From Paenibacillus sp. G2S3 (GTDB taxonomy: Bacteria; Bacillota; Bacilli; Paenibacillales; Paenibacillaceae), in NCBI RefSeq assembly GCF_030123105.1, contig NZ_CP126095.1, positions 3,906,001-3,970,000 of the forward strand: a stretch of DNA of 64,000 nt, given 5' to 3'. Position 1 is the stretch's first letter, and the number at the start of each line of letters is the position of its first letter. Below the pieces are notes generated by a model. It made no database searches, was not told where the DNA came from, and saw only the letters and a list, made by a program, of their open reading frames with translations. Both the position numbers and the translations under genes were made by a program. Below, piece after piece: positions 36,670 through 45,949 of the stretch.

Positions 36670-37638
36670 TTAATACAGTCCTTCCTCACCCATTTTCTTA
36701 GCGAACGAGTTCGCCGCCCATAAAAGAATTAGGCTGATAATGGACTTGACGACACCCACAGCAGTCATATATCCAAAGTCGCTTCCAATCGTGAATGAAG
36801 TCCGATAAATGTATGTATCGATCGTGTCGGCAACCGAATATACCGGTGAACTATACAGATTGAATATTTGCTCGAAGCTCGAACCTTGCGTTAGTAGTTG
36901 TCCAACTTGAAGAATTAGCAGGACTGCGACGGTACTCTTCAAGCCCGGCCATGCGATGTTTAGCAGACGGCGAAAACGGTTCGCACCGTCCACTTCTGCC
37001 GCTTCAAACAACTCAGGATTGATCCCAGCAAGCGCCGCTAAGTAAATGATTGAATCCCAACCGATCTCTCGCCACACATGCGTAATATACAGAACGGGTC
37101 TGAATGCACTTTCATCCACAAGAGGAGAATTTGGATCCCCACCAAACAACATGATGATCTGGTTATAAATCCCGTCCTTGCTTAAAATATTGATGATAAT
37201 TCCTGACAGCACAACCCACGAAATAAAATGTGGGAACGTCAGGATCGTCTGAAAAAAACGCTTCATTTTTGTCCTGGAAAACTCATATAAAACAATCGCC
37301 AGGATAATGGGCATTGGGAAATGAGTGACCAACTTCATCAAGCTGATAATGACCGTATTCCAAAATGCCCTGCGAAAATCAGGGTCGGTCAACAGCGTTT
37401 GAAAATTCTCCAAGCCAATCCAGGGACTTCCCAGAATCCCCTTACTGTAATTAAATGATTTGAATGCTAACGTTACACCGTACATGGGAGCATAGCTGAA
37501 GAGGGCGTACCAGATTAACACCGGTAGAACCATGAGGTAAAAATACTTGTACTGTAAAATCGTTTTTCCTAAGCTTTGCTTCGGAGCACGCGTTCTTAAG
37601 CTTCGCTTAGGCGTACGAGCGGTTACAGAATCAGCCAA
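36670..37638 (-). CDS. ABC sugar importer permease (LplB-like)
   Basis: A TTG start at 37636-37638 has GGTGGAG six bases upstream; a GTG at 37648-37650 adds four residues but overlaps that site. About 322 residues, with six membrane helices and the EAA loop FEAAEVDGANRFRRLLNIAWPGL shortened here to its core DGANRFRRLLNIAWP. It ends WAANSFAKKMGEEGLY, typical of LplB partners. The gene heads the importer operon and is divergent from the YesN/YesM-type regulatory pair, the usual genetic layout for sensor-controlled oligosaccharide uptake. Confidence 0.9.
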   Translation of the reverse strand: MADSVTARTPKRSLRTRAPKQSLGKTILQYKYFYLMVLPVLIWYALFSYAPMYGVTLAFKSFNYSKGILGSPWIGLENFQTLLTDPDFRRAFWNTVIISLMKLVTHFPMPIILAIVLYEFSRTKMKRFFQTILTFPHFISWVVLSGIIINILSKDGIYNQIIMLFGGDPNSPLVDESAFRPVLYITHVWREIGWDSIIYLAALAGINPELFEAAEVDGANRFRRLLNIAWPGLKSTVAVLLILQVGQLLTQGSSFEQIFNLYSSPVYSVADTIDTYIYRTSFTIGSDFGYMTAVGVVKSIISLILLWAANSFAKKMGEEGLY

Positions 37639-37714
37639 TCTTCTCTCCACCTTTCTGTATGAGATTGTTTATACTTGTAAGCGATTTATATGGTAAATTA
37701 TATCGGGAGTGTAA

Positions 37715-37733
37715 ATTCTCTTGTATAGAGAAT
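37715..37733. promoter_or_regulatory. Palindrome in the divergent importer/regulator promoter region
   Basis: ATTCTCT-TGTAT-AGAGAAT is a perfect 7-bp inverted repeat between the permease and response-regulator genes. It is a candidate operator; minus-strand TATAAT-like sequences lie just beside it (37697-37702). Confidence 0.4.
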
Positions 37734-37888
37734 ACAACTCCGGTCATGTGGATTTTTCACACCTTTGTAGGTGAACTTCCCATGACGCTTAATATCGGAC
37801 ATAGTGAGCGTAAGATAGTCCATACCCCCCTTGGTCCACAATCGCTAGGATAAATCTAAGAGCTCCATAGAGAAAGGGGGATTCACTT

Positions 37889-39328
37889 ATGCGTTCAGTG
37901 ATTATTGCAGATGATGAGAAGTGGATTGTAGAAGGAATTAAAGCAGGAGTGAATTGGAAGAAATACGGCTTTGAAGTGATCGACGATGCCGAAAACGGGC
38001 AAGAAGCCCTGCAATTAATTCAATCGCTTCGCCCCACCCTTGTGCTAACAGATATTAAAATGCCTGTAATGAATGGACTAGAGCTCATTCAACGTGGCAA
38101 GGCCATCGCACCTGATACAATTTTTATCGTACTCAGCGGACATGCAGAGTTCGCTTATGCACAAAAAGCGATGAATTATGGGACGTTCGGATACTGCCTG
38201 AAACCTTTTGAAATCGAAGAAATCGAAGGAATGCTTAACCGAATAGCCCAACAACATGAATTGAAAGTGGTTAAAGAAAGCCCTGTCCACGACTTCGAAC
38301 TATATGAAGCGGTTTGTTCCGGAGATCTTGAACGAATCAGCTTATGGTTGAATGAGAAGAGAATACCCTTGTCGAAAGATACACCTCATATCCCCATTGT
38401 TATCCAAGGGTTAAGTTCACCCGCAGAGGTCGGGCAATTCTCTTCCTTGGTCTTCCCGATGAGCCGCAGACGTTATGGTTACTTATTAGAAGAGTGCCAA
38501 TACGAATTCTTCCTTCGGGGTCTTGAAAATACAGAGGTTGTACAAGAGTGCGGGGTCGGGATCGGTCCTCCTATTTCGGATATACATCAACTGGATGCGG
38601 CTTTAGAATCCGCTTCTCATGCAGCTTTCAGTATGTTCGCAACGGGGATGCCTGGATGTTATCGGGTGAATTCGCAACAGGAAATACCGATCGACGAGAA
38701 GCTCAAAGAGATTTCCCGGATTCTTCATAATAAAGACCGGCTCGGTTTCATAGCAGCTATGGAATCGATAAAGAAATTATTCAAAGAGGGAACGTTCACC
38801 ATTAAAGAAGCCTATTTGCTCTACACATCGATCCTGTACTTATTTCCTCGGGAAGGGACTCGGGTTAATGGTCGTTTTTTTGAAGGATATGAACAACTCT
38901 ATTATCGATACGGCACGGCTGAAGCTATGATTGATGATCTGATTCTTATGACGCTAGATATTTTTATGAACAGAAACGAAACTGATATTTCACGAATTTC
39001 AAACCACAAAGTCAAAGAAATCATGTTGTATATCCGCAACCATTTCAATCAAGAAATTTCGATTCAACATTTAGCCAATCAGTTTTTCTTAAGTCCAAAT
39101 TACTTATGTCAATTATTCAAAAAAGAGGTCGGCGAGACCATCATCGAACATATCAGTCGTTTAAGAATTGAATACGCTTGTAAAATGCTGGTCGAGACCG
39201 AGCTTTCCATTTACCAAATCGGTGAGAAATGCGGTTTTCAGGATTATTTCTACTTCACACGAATTTTTAAGCGGCATCTCAAAATGACACCTACGCAATA
39301 TAGGGAACAAAACAATGAAGAGATTTAA
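37889..39328 (+). CDS. YesN-type response regulator (receiver plus AraC helix-turn-helix)
   Basis: ATG follows AAAGGGGG. The 479-residue protein has a receiver domain with D9/D10, phospho-acceptor D55 in LTDIKMPVMNG, and K in CLKPF. A middle domain of unknown role follows. The C-terminal AraC-type tandem helix-turn-helix (~380-475) includes ISIQHLANQFFLSPNYLCQLF and ends MTPTQYREQ. This group works with YesM-type kinases to switch on neighbouring sugar importers. The next gene overlaps its end by 14 bases, so they are translated together. The importer operon on the other strand is the expected target. Confidence 0.92.
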   Translation: MRSVIIADDEKWIVEGIKAGVNWKKYGFEVIDDAENGQEALQLIQSLRPTLVLTDIKMPVMNGLELIQRGKAIAPDTIFIVLSGHAEFAYAQKAMNYGTFGYCLKPFEIEEIEGMLNRIAQQHELKVVKESPVHDFELYEAVCSGDLERISLWLNEKRIPLSKDTPHIPIVIQGLSSPAEVGQFSSLVFPMSRRRYGYLLEECQYEFFLRGLENTEVVQECGVGIGPPISDIHQLDAALESASHAAFSMFATGMPGCYRVNSQQEIPIDEKLKEISRILHNKDRLGFIAAMESIKKLFKEGTFTIKEAYLLYTSILYLFPREGTRVNGRFFEGYEQLYYRYGTAEAMIDDLILMTLDIFMNRNETDISRISNHKVKEIMLYIRNHFNQEISIQHLANQFFLSPNYLCQLFKKEVGETIIEHISRLRIEYACKMLVETELSIYQIGEKCGFQDYFYFTRIFKRHLKMTPTQYREQNNEEI

Positions 39329-41093
39329 GAGACTATCCATCCGTACTCAGGTTTTGCTATTCGGGTTATTTATTGTTGCCATTATCCCAATCATCGTTTC
39401 ACGAGTCTACCAACTATCAAGCGAGACTATCATTAATCAAAATACGCAATACAATACGGAGCTGGTCTCCCTCCTCAAGCAACGAATTTCTAACAACTAT
39501 GCCAACGTTTCTTCCATGATGATGAATGTGGGTTACGATTCGACCGTCCAAAAGTTCCTAGTCGAGAATGATAAGTTTGGAGTCTACGATCTATCCCAAA
39601 AAGTTGAGGGGCTATTGAGTATCGCCCGAAATATGAATACGGACATCTTAGATATTATTGTTATCGGTAGCTCAAACACACGTATTTCCTTAGCGGGAAG
39701 AACAAAATATGCTGTCGATCTTATGAAAACAGCCGAGGACGATGGAATCGTTCATTATCGTGGATACAGTCCTCCAGACAAGGTCATCGACAAGAGAAAA
39801 TTATTGTTCGGGATGAATATCTTTGCTTCAGGTGACACCTCCCTATATGGAGAGAAAATCGGATATATCGCAGTTATTGTGGATATGAAGGCCATTCAAA
39901 CTGAAATTTCTGAGTATCCCCGATTGGTTGGAACCAGTTTTTTTATGATGGATGATAAAGGGCTGATCTACTCTAATAGCGATGAGCCGGAAGATATGCT
40001 CCAGCAGTTTCAAACCCGGGCAAGTGGAAGTGATGGAGAGTCAATCGTCCAAACCGTCAACGGAAAAAAATATGCTATTCAATCCTTTCGCCTACCTGAG
40101 ATCTCAGGGAAAATCATAACCGCTGTTCCAGTCCATAATTTGATGAAGGAACTGGAGAAATTGAAGAAGGTCAGCTATATATTTCTAGCATTAATTCTGT
40201 TAGTTGTTTCTATTCCCTACTCTGTGCTCGTGATGAATCTCTTAAGACCGTTGTCAAGGCTTATGCGCTATATGAATCAATTAAAGGGCGGAAGTCTAGG
40301 GATATTGAACAACAAGGTCGATTTAAAGGGCTACGCTGAGATTGAAATCATCTCTCGCCAGTTCAACGACATGACAACACGGATTCACGATTTGACGGAT
40401 CAATTAATCGATGCAAACACCCAGCTTTATCAGACCGATCTGGAAAAGCAACGTGCGGAATACTCGTATTTGCAAAGTCAAATTAATCCCCATTTCTTAA
40501 GCAATACTTTAGATACAATCAAAGGCGTTGCGATCGTAAAAGGAAATCGGGATATCTACGAGATGACAACCGCCTTAAGCACAATGCTCAAGTACAGCAT
40601 CAAAGGTAAAGAGGAGGTAACTCTTGGGGAGGAACTGAAAATCGCAGAATCTTGTGTACGGATTTACCAAGGCCGTTTCCCGGACAAATTCACTTACAAG
40701 CTGTTCTGTCCACAGGATTGGTTACACATTCCCGTACCTAAAATGATCCTTCAACCAATTGTAGAAAATGCGCTTGGTCATGGGCTTGAGGCCCAAGGTC
40801 GGGGAGTTTTACTGATCACAGTAGAGAAAAGTGCAGCGGGACTGCTAGAAATTGCTGTAGAAGATAATGGTGTAGGCATCGATGCTGCGAGACTGGAACA
40901 ACTAACCGAGCTTCTGGATGGTAAGAATCTAGAATCCGGCGATCATATCGGGCTCTTAAACGTCAATAATCGTCTAAATCTTAAGTATGGAGATCCTTGT
41001 GGTGTTCTGCTGTACAGTAAGGAGGGTAGTGGGACGAAGACCATTTTGAGGCTTCCCGGATCTTTAATAGATCAACAAGAATCCAGACCATAA
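39315..41093 (+). CDS. YesM-type sensor histidine kinase
   Basis: The 592-residue protein has an N-terminal membrane helix, an extracellular sensor domain (~40-280), and a second helix (~285-305). A HAMP domain follows, then a His_kinase domain with H393 in LQSQINPHFLSNTLD. The ATPase lobe has PKMILQPIVENALGHGLE and VEDNGVGID. It would sense an extracellular sugar or the loaded binding protein and phosphorylate the regulator encoded by the overlapping upstream gene. It is convergent with sulfatase 3 across a strong terminator. Confidence 0.92.
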   Translation: MKRFKRLSIRTQVLLFGLFIVAIIPIIVSRVYQLSSETIINQNTQYNTELVSLLKQRISNNYANVSSMMMNVGYDSTVQKFLVENDKFGVYDLSQKVEGLLSIARNMNTDILDIIVIGSSNTRISLAGRTKYAVDLMKTAEDDGIVHYRGYSPPDKVIDKRKLLFGMNIFASGDTSLYGEKIGYIAVIVDMKAIQTEISEYPRLVGTSFFMMDDKGLIYSNSDEPEDMLQQFQTRASGSDGESIVQTVNGKKYAIQSFRLPEISGKIITAVPVHNLMKELEKLKKVSYIFLALILLVVSIPYSVLVMNLLRPLSRLMRYMNQLKGGSLGILNNKVDLKGYAEIEIISRQFNDMTTRIHDLTDQLIDANTQLYQTDLEKQRAEYSYLQSQINPHFLSNTLDTIKGVAIVKGNRDIYEMTTALSTMLKYSIKGKEEVTLGEELKIAESCVRIYQGRFPDKFTYKLFCPQDWLHIPVPKMILQPIVENALGHGLEAQGRGVLLITVEKSAAGLLEIAVEDNGVGIDAARLEQLTELLDGKNLESGDHIGLLNVNNRLNLKYGDPCGVLLYSKEGSGTKTILRLPGSLIDQQESRP

Positions 41094-41095
41094 AT

Positions 41096-41131
41096 ATGGA
41101 GGTTGCCCATTCAAGGGCAACCTCCATTTCA
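41096..41131. terminator. Bidirectional terminator between kinase and sulfatase 3 genes
   Basis: A perfect stem of GGAGGTTGCCC with GGGCAACCTCC and a 6-base loop lies just past the kinase stop. Confidence 0.8.
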
Positions 41132-41164
41132 TATGTCTCTCTTTCCGCATTCAAAGAGACAACG

Positions 41165-42562
41165 CTAAGCATCCTGTGAGGATGAGCTCACATACTCTTT
41201 CGCATGATAGGGTCCACCTTCCATAAGTACCGTCCATAATGGATCGATGTCACAGTCCATAGAGCTCATCATGTTGTCATGCCATTCATTCAACAGATAG
41301 ACGCCTTTCATACAAATGTCTTTACATATTTCGGCGAGATTATGTTGTTCATATGGATCGTGCTTCAAATCAAACAACATTTCTTTCGGAAATCCATGAT
41401 GTCCGTCATGATAGGTTCGTATATATAACCAATCCTCAAATCGGACGCTGCGTTGACACACATGCGCGCATTGTGAGATTACGAGATACTCACGCCCTTC
41501 TGAATGTCCCTCCAGAATGGTATCTGCATAACTTTTACCATCCCAAGAAGGAGCTCCTTTCAAATTCAAAAGGCTTGCTAATGTCGGTCCTAAATCAAGG
41601 TGATAATGTAGCCCATCCTCCACTATTCCATTCTTGCCGCCTGGCCAGCGAATAATCATCGGAATGCGGCAAGTCGCCTCGTCTGCCGTACCGTGCTCGG
41701 AGTAAATCCCTAGCTCGCCCAGGCTCTCTCCGTGATCCGCTGAGATCAAGATAGCCGTATCTTCCATCACACCAAGTTCTCTCAGCTTGGAGAAGACTTG
41801 CCCGAGATGCTCGTCGAGATATTTAACTCCAGCATCATAGTTATCAAAGATAACACGCAGATCGTCATGATTCTCTATCTCCTGATTATGCCTGAAATGC
41901 TGTTGGTAATGTGATTTAGCGAGCACATTCATATCTTCAATGCTGTGCTGCCCCTTCTTCTTTCGGTGAAGCTCAAACACCTCTTCAGTGATCCAATCGG
42001 GTAAAGGATCCTTCTCGAAAGGATTACCGTAGCTCTCGGGTGTACGATAAGGTGTATGAGGATCCCAGAAATTCAGGTGCAGAAACCAATTTTCGGACTC
42101 CCCATTATCCTGAAGCCATTTAAGCGCCACTGGAAGCACCTGCTCTGCCGTCTCATGCCCCCTTCCACCAACATTGAACACTTCTTGAAAACCGGCATTA
42201 AAGGTCCAGGCCGAGTGTCGTTCGGCAAAGGTGCTGATCGACGCGGTTTTCATGGCCGCTTGTCTTAATATAGCGGGAAGACTCTCCATTCCCAGCCGGT
42301 CATTAAATTCGCGTTTCGCCCCTTCTCTACGCATATCAGCAGCGGTCCCGCCATGTCCTACAATCCCATTATGAATGCCAAATCGTCCTGACATTAAAGC
42401 AGAACGGGACGGTAGACACGGCGCATCTGAACAATAGTAGTTGGTAAAGGTGACCCCTTCTTTAGCGATTGAATCGATATTCGGGGAGGTATTCCGATGA
42501 TAGCCATAACATCCCAGATGATCCGGGCGAAGCGAATCCAAATCCAAATACAAGATTCTCAT
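41165..42562 (-). CDS. Formylglycine-dependent sulfatase 3
   Basis: The start is set at the ATG at 42560-42562 (MRILYLDLDSLRPDH), because sulfatases begin with this metal-binding strand; the frame is open 74 codons upstream but would overlap the AraC gene and looks non-coding. The ribosome site is weak. The 465-residue protein has the maturation motif C49-L-P-S-R, ILISADHGESLGELG, and a conserved C-terminal region (MLFDLKHDPYEQHNLAE). No signal peptide. It lies at the end of a minus-strand run with the CHR transporter pair, FGE and an AraC regulator. Substrate position is unknown. Confidence 0.9.
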   Translation of the reverse strand: MRILYLDLDSLRPDHLGCYGYHRNTSPNIDSIAKEGVTFTNYYCSDAPCLPSRSALMSGRFGIHNGIVGHGGTAADMRREGAKREFNDRLGMESLPAILRQAAMKTASISTFAERHSAWTFNAGFQEVFNVGGRGHETAEQVLPVALKWLQDNGESENWFLHLNFWDPHTPYRTPESYGNPFEKDPLPDWITEEVFELHRKKKGQHSIEDMNVLAKSHYQQHFRHNQEIENHDDLRVIFDNYDAGVKYLDEHLGQVFSKLRELGVMEDTAILISADHGESLGELGIYSEHGTADEATCRIPMIIRWPGGKNGIVEDGLHYHLDLGPTLASLLNLKGAPSWDGKSYADTILEGHSEGREYLVISQCAHVCQRSVRFEDWLYIRTYHDGHHGFPKEMLFDLKHDPYEQHNLAEICKDICMKGVYLLNEWHDNMMSSMDCDIDPLWTVLMEGGPYHAKEYVSSSSQDA

Positions 42563-42668
42563 GAGGTGTACCCTGCCTTTCCTTTTAATCGAAATGGTTA
42601 CGCATCGATTCGGGCAGTTTAGAATGATCTGCTCATGCTTATACAGTAAATGAATATGTAAAGCTCCG

Positions 42669-43502
42669 CTATGGAGTAGCGATGTTTGTTTTTGTATATT
42701 CGATACTTTTTCGGTACTCCGCCGGACCCTTGCCGTATTCGCCACGAAATACCTTACTGAAATGCGAAGCATCATAATATCCACATCTCTGGGAGATGTG
42801 CTCGATGGTATAATCCGTATACTCCAACATTTGTTTAGCTTGCAGCAGCCGCAATTTTCGAAGCATTTGCATAGGAGTCAGTTTATATATTTTCTGAAAC
42901 GCCCGGCTAAAATAAACAGGATTCATATGATAGAGCTTGGAAAGCTCCTCTCTACTAATCTCCTGATCAAGTCTCTCCTCCATATATTGCAACGCCTCGT
43001 TAAAGCGGTCCGTGACATAGGGATCTCGTGATGAGCGGCGCCCGCCAAGCTTGGTGCTCTCCATAATTTCATAAAGGAGAAAAAATGCCAATGAACCGAC
43101 CTGAACATTTCTGAAATCATCCTCCTCCTGCAACCACAGGCTTCGCAGCTCGTCAAACCTTCGCTCATATTCGCTTTGATCCCGAATCCGAATCACCTTG
43201 CCTAGCGGGAATAACTTGAAGAAGTCATCTCCGTCTCGCACCTTTGCGTTAATATTAAATAGATAATGTACGCCTTCCATTTTGGAGATCACATTAAAAG
43301 GCTGGTTAGGACGGTGGATCATCACGTCTCCGGCAGAAGCAACATATTCACCCTCGGAGGAAGTCGTCAAGACCTCACCTTTTTGAATATAAGAGACGGT
43401 ATAACAAGATTGGACGTAATCGAACAGGACCCGCTTCTGATATTGAATTTTTATGACGTCTAGCACGGTGATATCAAACTGACTATGAATGATAGAGGAC
43501 AA
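42669..43502 (-). CDS. AraC-family transcriptional regulator in the FGE/sulfatase operon
   Basis: TTG start with GGAGG seven bases upstream. The 277-residue protein has an N-terminal cupin-like sensor (~10-150, with GDVMIHRPNQPF) and a C-terminal pair of helix-turn-helix motifs (ISREELSKLYHMNPVYFSRAF; IEHISQRCGYYDASHFSKVF). It follows FGE by 39 bases and precedes sulfatase 3 by 106 bases. It likely controls sulfatase 3 or the whole run in response to a sugar. Confidence 0.88.
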   Translation of the reverse strand: MSSIIHSQFDITVLDVIKIQYQKRVLFDYVQSCYTVSYIQKGEVLTTSSEGEYVASAGDVMIHRPNQPFNVISKMEGVHYLFNINAKVRDGDDFFKLFPLGKVIRIRDQSEYERRFDELRSLWLQEEDDFRNVQVGSLAFFLLYEIMESTKLGGRRSSRDPYVTDRFNEALQYMEERLDQEISREELSKLYHMNPVYFSRAFQKIYKLTPMQMLRKLRLLQAKQMLEYTDYTIEHISQRCGYYDASHFSKVFRGEYGKGPAEYRKSIEYTKTNIATP

Positions 43503-43541
43503 AGAAGTTCCTCCTTCTAATGTAGTAGTCTTTATGTATTC

Positions 43542-44519
43542 TCAACCGGTATAATCAGCCGCACATCGAAAGCCAATATTTCCTGCAGAGCTGTCTGGTG
43601 TATTTTTGCTTCTGGCTGCCACTCGATAACGGTTGCAATAAGATTTATGGCACAAATACGACCCTCCACGCATCGACCTTGCTTCACCACTTACCGGGCC
43701 TCTAGGATTCACTGATTCGGAAGATAAATGATAGGCATTAGTAAACCAATCCTCGCACCATTCCCACGCGTTTCCTGACATATTATAAAGACCATATCCG
43801 TTAGGTAGATAGGACTTCACAGGTGCCGTACCTGCATAACCGTCGCTGGCATGATTTTTATCGGGGAACTTGCCTTGCCAAATATTGCAGCGATGCTCAC
43901 CTCCCGGTTTTAATTCATCCCCCCAAGGGTATCGTTTCTGAACTAGACCCCCTCGTGCGGCATACTCCCACTCCGCTTCCGTAGGAAGACGTTTGCCGGC
44001 CCAGCTGCAATATGCATCAGCATCATGCCAAGATATATGGATAACAGGATGATCAAGACGTTCGTCTACATGAGAATCCGGACCTTCAGGATGACACCAA
44101 TCTGCTCCCTCTACCACCCACCACCAAGGGGTTTGAGTCGCCACTCGGGTCACTTTTTTCCCTGTCACCATGGAAACAAAAGAATGAAATACATAAGACC
44201 ATCCAAAACGTTCCGCATCTGTAACGTAGTTAGTTTCCTTGATAAAAGCAGCAAACTGCTTATTCGTAACCGCCGTTGCATCAATCAAAAAGGGAGATAT
44301 GGTAACATTCCTAGCAGGGCCTTCTCCGTCTGCGGGGAACCCTTCTTTGTCATCCGTCCCCATAAGAAAAGTGCCTTCAGGAATAAGGATCATGTCCGAG
44401 AAATCTTTATCCCCTTCTAGTCTTTGGTTAGTTGTGTTCTCCTTACAAACATCGATGGAACCTTGTTTCTCGACTTGATTTCGACTAGCTGAACAGCAAG
44501 CCCGTATATTCTCTGACAT
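43542..44519 (-). CDS. Formylglycine-generating enzyme (FGE, aerobic sulfatase maturase)
   Basis: ATG follows GGAGG. The 325-residue protein has the FGE-sulfatase fold: MILIPEGTFLMGTDD, HPVIHISWHDADAYCSWAGKR (motif core WHDADAYCSWAGKRLPTEAE), NMSGNAWEWCEDWF and GNIGFRCA. The two catalytic cysteines are present as C290 and C295 in SYLCHKSYCNRYR. They bind copper and let O2 oxidise the sulfatase Cys to formylglycine, so this is a true FGE and not one of the many Cys-less paralogues. It would mature the three CxPxR sulfatases nearby. It sits between the CHR transporter pair and an AraC gene on one strand. Confidence 0.93.
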   Translation of the reverse strand: MSENIRACCSASRNQVEKQGSIDVCKENTTNQRLEGDKDFSDMILIPEGTFLMGTDDKEGFPADGEGPARNVTISPFLIDATAVTNKQFAAFIKETNYVTDAERFGWSYVFHSFVSMVTGKKVTRVATQTPWWWVVEGADWCHPEGPDSHVDERLDHPVIHISWHDADAYCSWAGKRLPTEAEWEYAARGGLVQKRYPWGDELKPGGEHRCNIWQGKFPDKNHASDGYAGTAPVKSYLPNGYGLYNMSGNAWEWCEDWFTNAYHLSSESVNPRGPVSGEARSMRGGSYLCHKSYCNRYRVAARSKNTPDSSAGNIGFRCAADYTG

Positions 44520-44555
44520 GTGCTTACCTCCAATCTGGGATCGTTCCAGCTCTGT

Positions 44556-45089
44556 CTAAAAAAAAGCTACACCAAGAATGCCAGAAGCAACGATTATGGT
44601 GAGCGGATGCAGCTTATATTTCATTAAACCATAAAGTGCAGCGAATACAATGATTAACGTGCCTATGGTCTGCCAACTAATGAAAGCGTGTTCCATGCTA
44701 TTTAATCCAAACCGAATCGCAGCATAGGCAATCAAGCCTGTAATCACTGGTCGCAAACCATAGAATAACGTTTTAATCCATTGACTGTCCCTCACCCGAT
44801 AAAAAAAGATGGAAATAACTAGGATGATGATTAATGAAGGCAGAATCATGCCTAATGTTGACACAATCGCTCCTTCTATTCCGGCTACACGATATCCGAT
44901 CAAGGTTGCACTGTTCGTTGCAACAGGACCAGGTGACATCCCTGCGATGGAAACTACCTCCTGAAATTCCTTTTCGGATAACCAACCACCAGCCATAGCT
45001 TCATGCTGAATCATCGGAATGATGGCGTACCCTCCCCCAAAGGAGAGCAGTCCAATTTTTATAAAGGTAAAAAATAAATTCCAAATCAC
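44556..45089 (-). CDS. CHR-family (chromate-type) transporter, half-size protein 2
   Basis: GTG start. This 177-residue membrane protein carries the CHR signature LSFGGGYAIIPMIQHE and SIAGMSPGPVATNSATLIGY, with about five helices. Half-size CHR proteins work in pairs; the partner is encoded 11 bases upstream. B. subtilis YwrA/YwrB is a similar pair as I recall. The family is known for chromate efflux, and chromate is an analogue of sulfate. Here the pair leads a run with FGE and a sulfatase, so export or import of sulfate or sulfite is a reasonable alternative substrate. Confidence 0.88.
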   Translation of the reverse strand: MIWNLFFTFIKIGLLSFGGGYAIIPMIQHEAMAGGWLSEKEFQEVVSIAGMSPGPVATNSATLIGYRVAGIEGAIVSTLGMILPSLIIILVISIFFYRVRDSQWIKTLFYGLRPVITGLIAYAAIRFGLNSMEHAFISWQTIGTLIIVFAALYGLMKYKLHPLTIIVASGILGVAFF

Positions 45090-45100
45090 GTCGCTTCCCC

Positions 45101-45763
45101 CTAGATGTAATACTCCGGATAATTCGACTCTTCATCAGAATCATTCAAGGACTCCTTCTCGGTCTGAACTTTAAGCCCTAAGAGCTGTTTGATTGGCATA
45201 TATACAAATCCGATAAATAAACCAACTGCAATCACGTATATAGGATTAATCCCGGAAACCAGTAATACGACCGGTATAACAAACGCCGTAACAGCCGTAG
45301 TCTTGTCAAATATAGCGTTCTTGGCCATTCGATATGCAGCTACTAGGATCAAAGCGATAACAGCACCATGAATCCCCTTCATTGCGGCAATGACTTTTGG
45401 TTGGTCGGCCAGTTGTGAGTAAACGGCACTAAGTACACAAACAATGATAAAGGTTGGAATCGTAATTCCTGCGATTGCAGCAATCGCCCCCTTCACACCA
45501 GCAAGACGATAACCAATGAATGCCGCCGCATTTACACCTACACCACCTGGTGCAGCGCCAGCTAAAGATAGAATTTCATCCATCTCCTCTTCAGCCAACC
45601 ATTTTCGTTTAACGGAAATTTCCCGTTCAATCATAGGGATCATTGCATAACCTCCCCCGAAAGTTACGGGACCGATTCGAACAAATACCCAAAACAACTG
45701 GAGCAGTAGACTTATCCTGAGTTCTGTATTCGTCACCACATTTGTTTTCATAGTTGTTCTCAT
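45101..45763 (-). CDS. CHR-family (chromate-type) transporter, half-size protein 1
   Basis: ATG at 45761-45763 is preferred (AAGGGTGG five bases upstream); a GTG three codons earlier is possible. About 220 residues with the CHR signature TFGGGYAMIPMIEREI and LAGAAPGGVGVNAAAFIGYR. Membrane helices follow, then a charged C-terminal tail (KESLNDSDEES). It is the first gene of the run CHR-CHR-FGE-AraC-sulfatase 3 and is divergent from the ROK regulator gene. Confidence 0.88.
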   Translation of the reverse strand: MRTTMKTNVVTNTELRISLLLQLFWVFVRIGPVTFGGGYAMIPMIEREISVKRKWLAEEEMDEILSLAGAAPGGVGVNAAAFIGYRLAGVKGAIAAIAGITIPTFIIVCVLSAVYSQLADQPKVIAAMKGIHGAVIALILVAAYRMAKNAIFDKTTAVTAFVIPVVLLVSGINPIYVIAVGLFIGFVYMPIKQLLGLKVQTEKESLNDSDEESNYPEYYI

Positions 45764-45873
45764 GGAATCCACCCTTATATACTCTGTCGTAATTCCATTA
45801 TATCACTTTTTCCCAAAATGGAATTAAGTTTTTTGAGCGGTAAAATACAATCTATGGTTTATGCGTTATACTA

Positions 45874-45887
45874 TATTAATGTTAATA
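45874..45887. promoter_or_regulatory. AT-rich palindrome between ROK and CHR genes, candidate operator
   Basis: TATTAATGTTAATA is a 6-bp inverted repeat around TG, 62 bases before the ROK start in the divergent promoter region. ROK regulators often bind AT-rich palindromes, but AT-rich repeats also occur by chance. Confidence 0.3.
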
Positions 45888-45949
45888 AATACAAACTTTA
45901 TAAAAAATAATCTGACTAGTTCATCCTATATATAGCTTGGAGGTATATC

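Noticed and set aside
41353..41655. Plus-strand open frame opposite sulfatase 3
   Set aside because: Antisense shadow of a clear sulfatase gene; no ribosome site or motif.
42563..42784. N-terminal extension of sulfatase 3 by 74 residues
   Set aside because: It overlaps the AraC gene, lacks family similarity, and the ATG at 42562 begins at the conserved metal-binding strand.
44556..45763. Chromate resistance operon
   Set aside because: No chromate regulator (ChrB-type) or other metal genes are present; context is sulfatase maturation, so only the CHR family is named.
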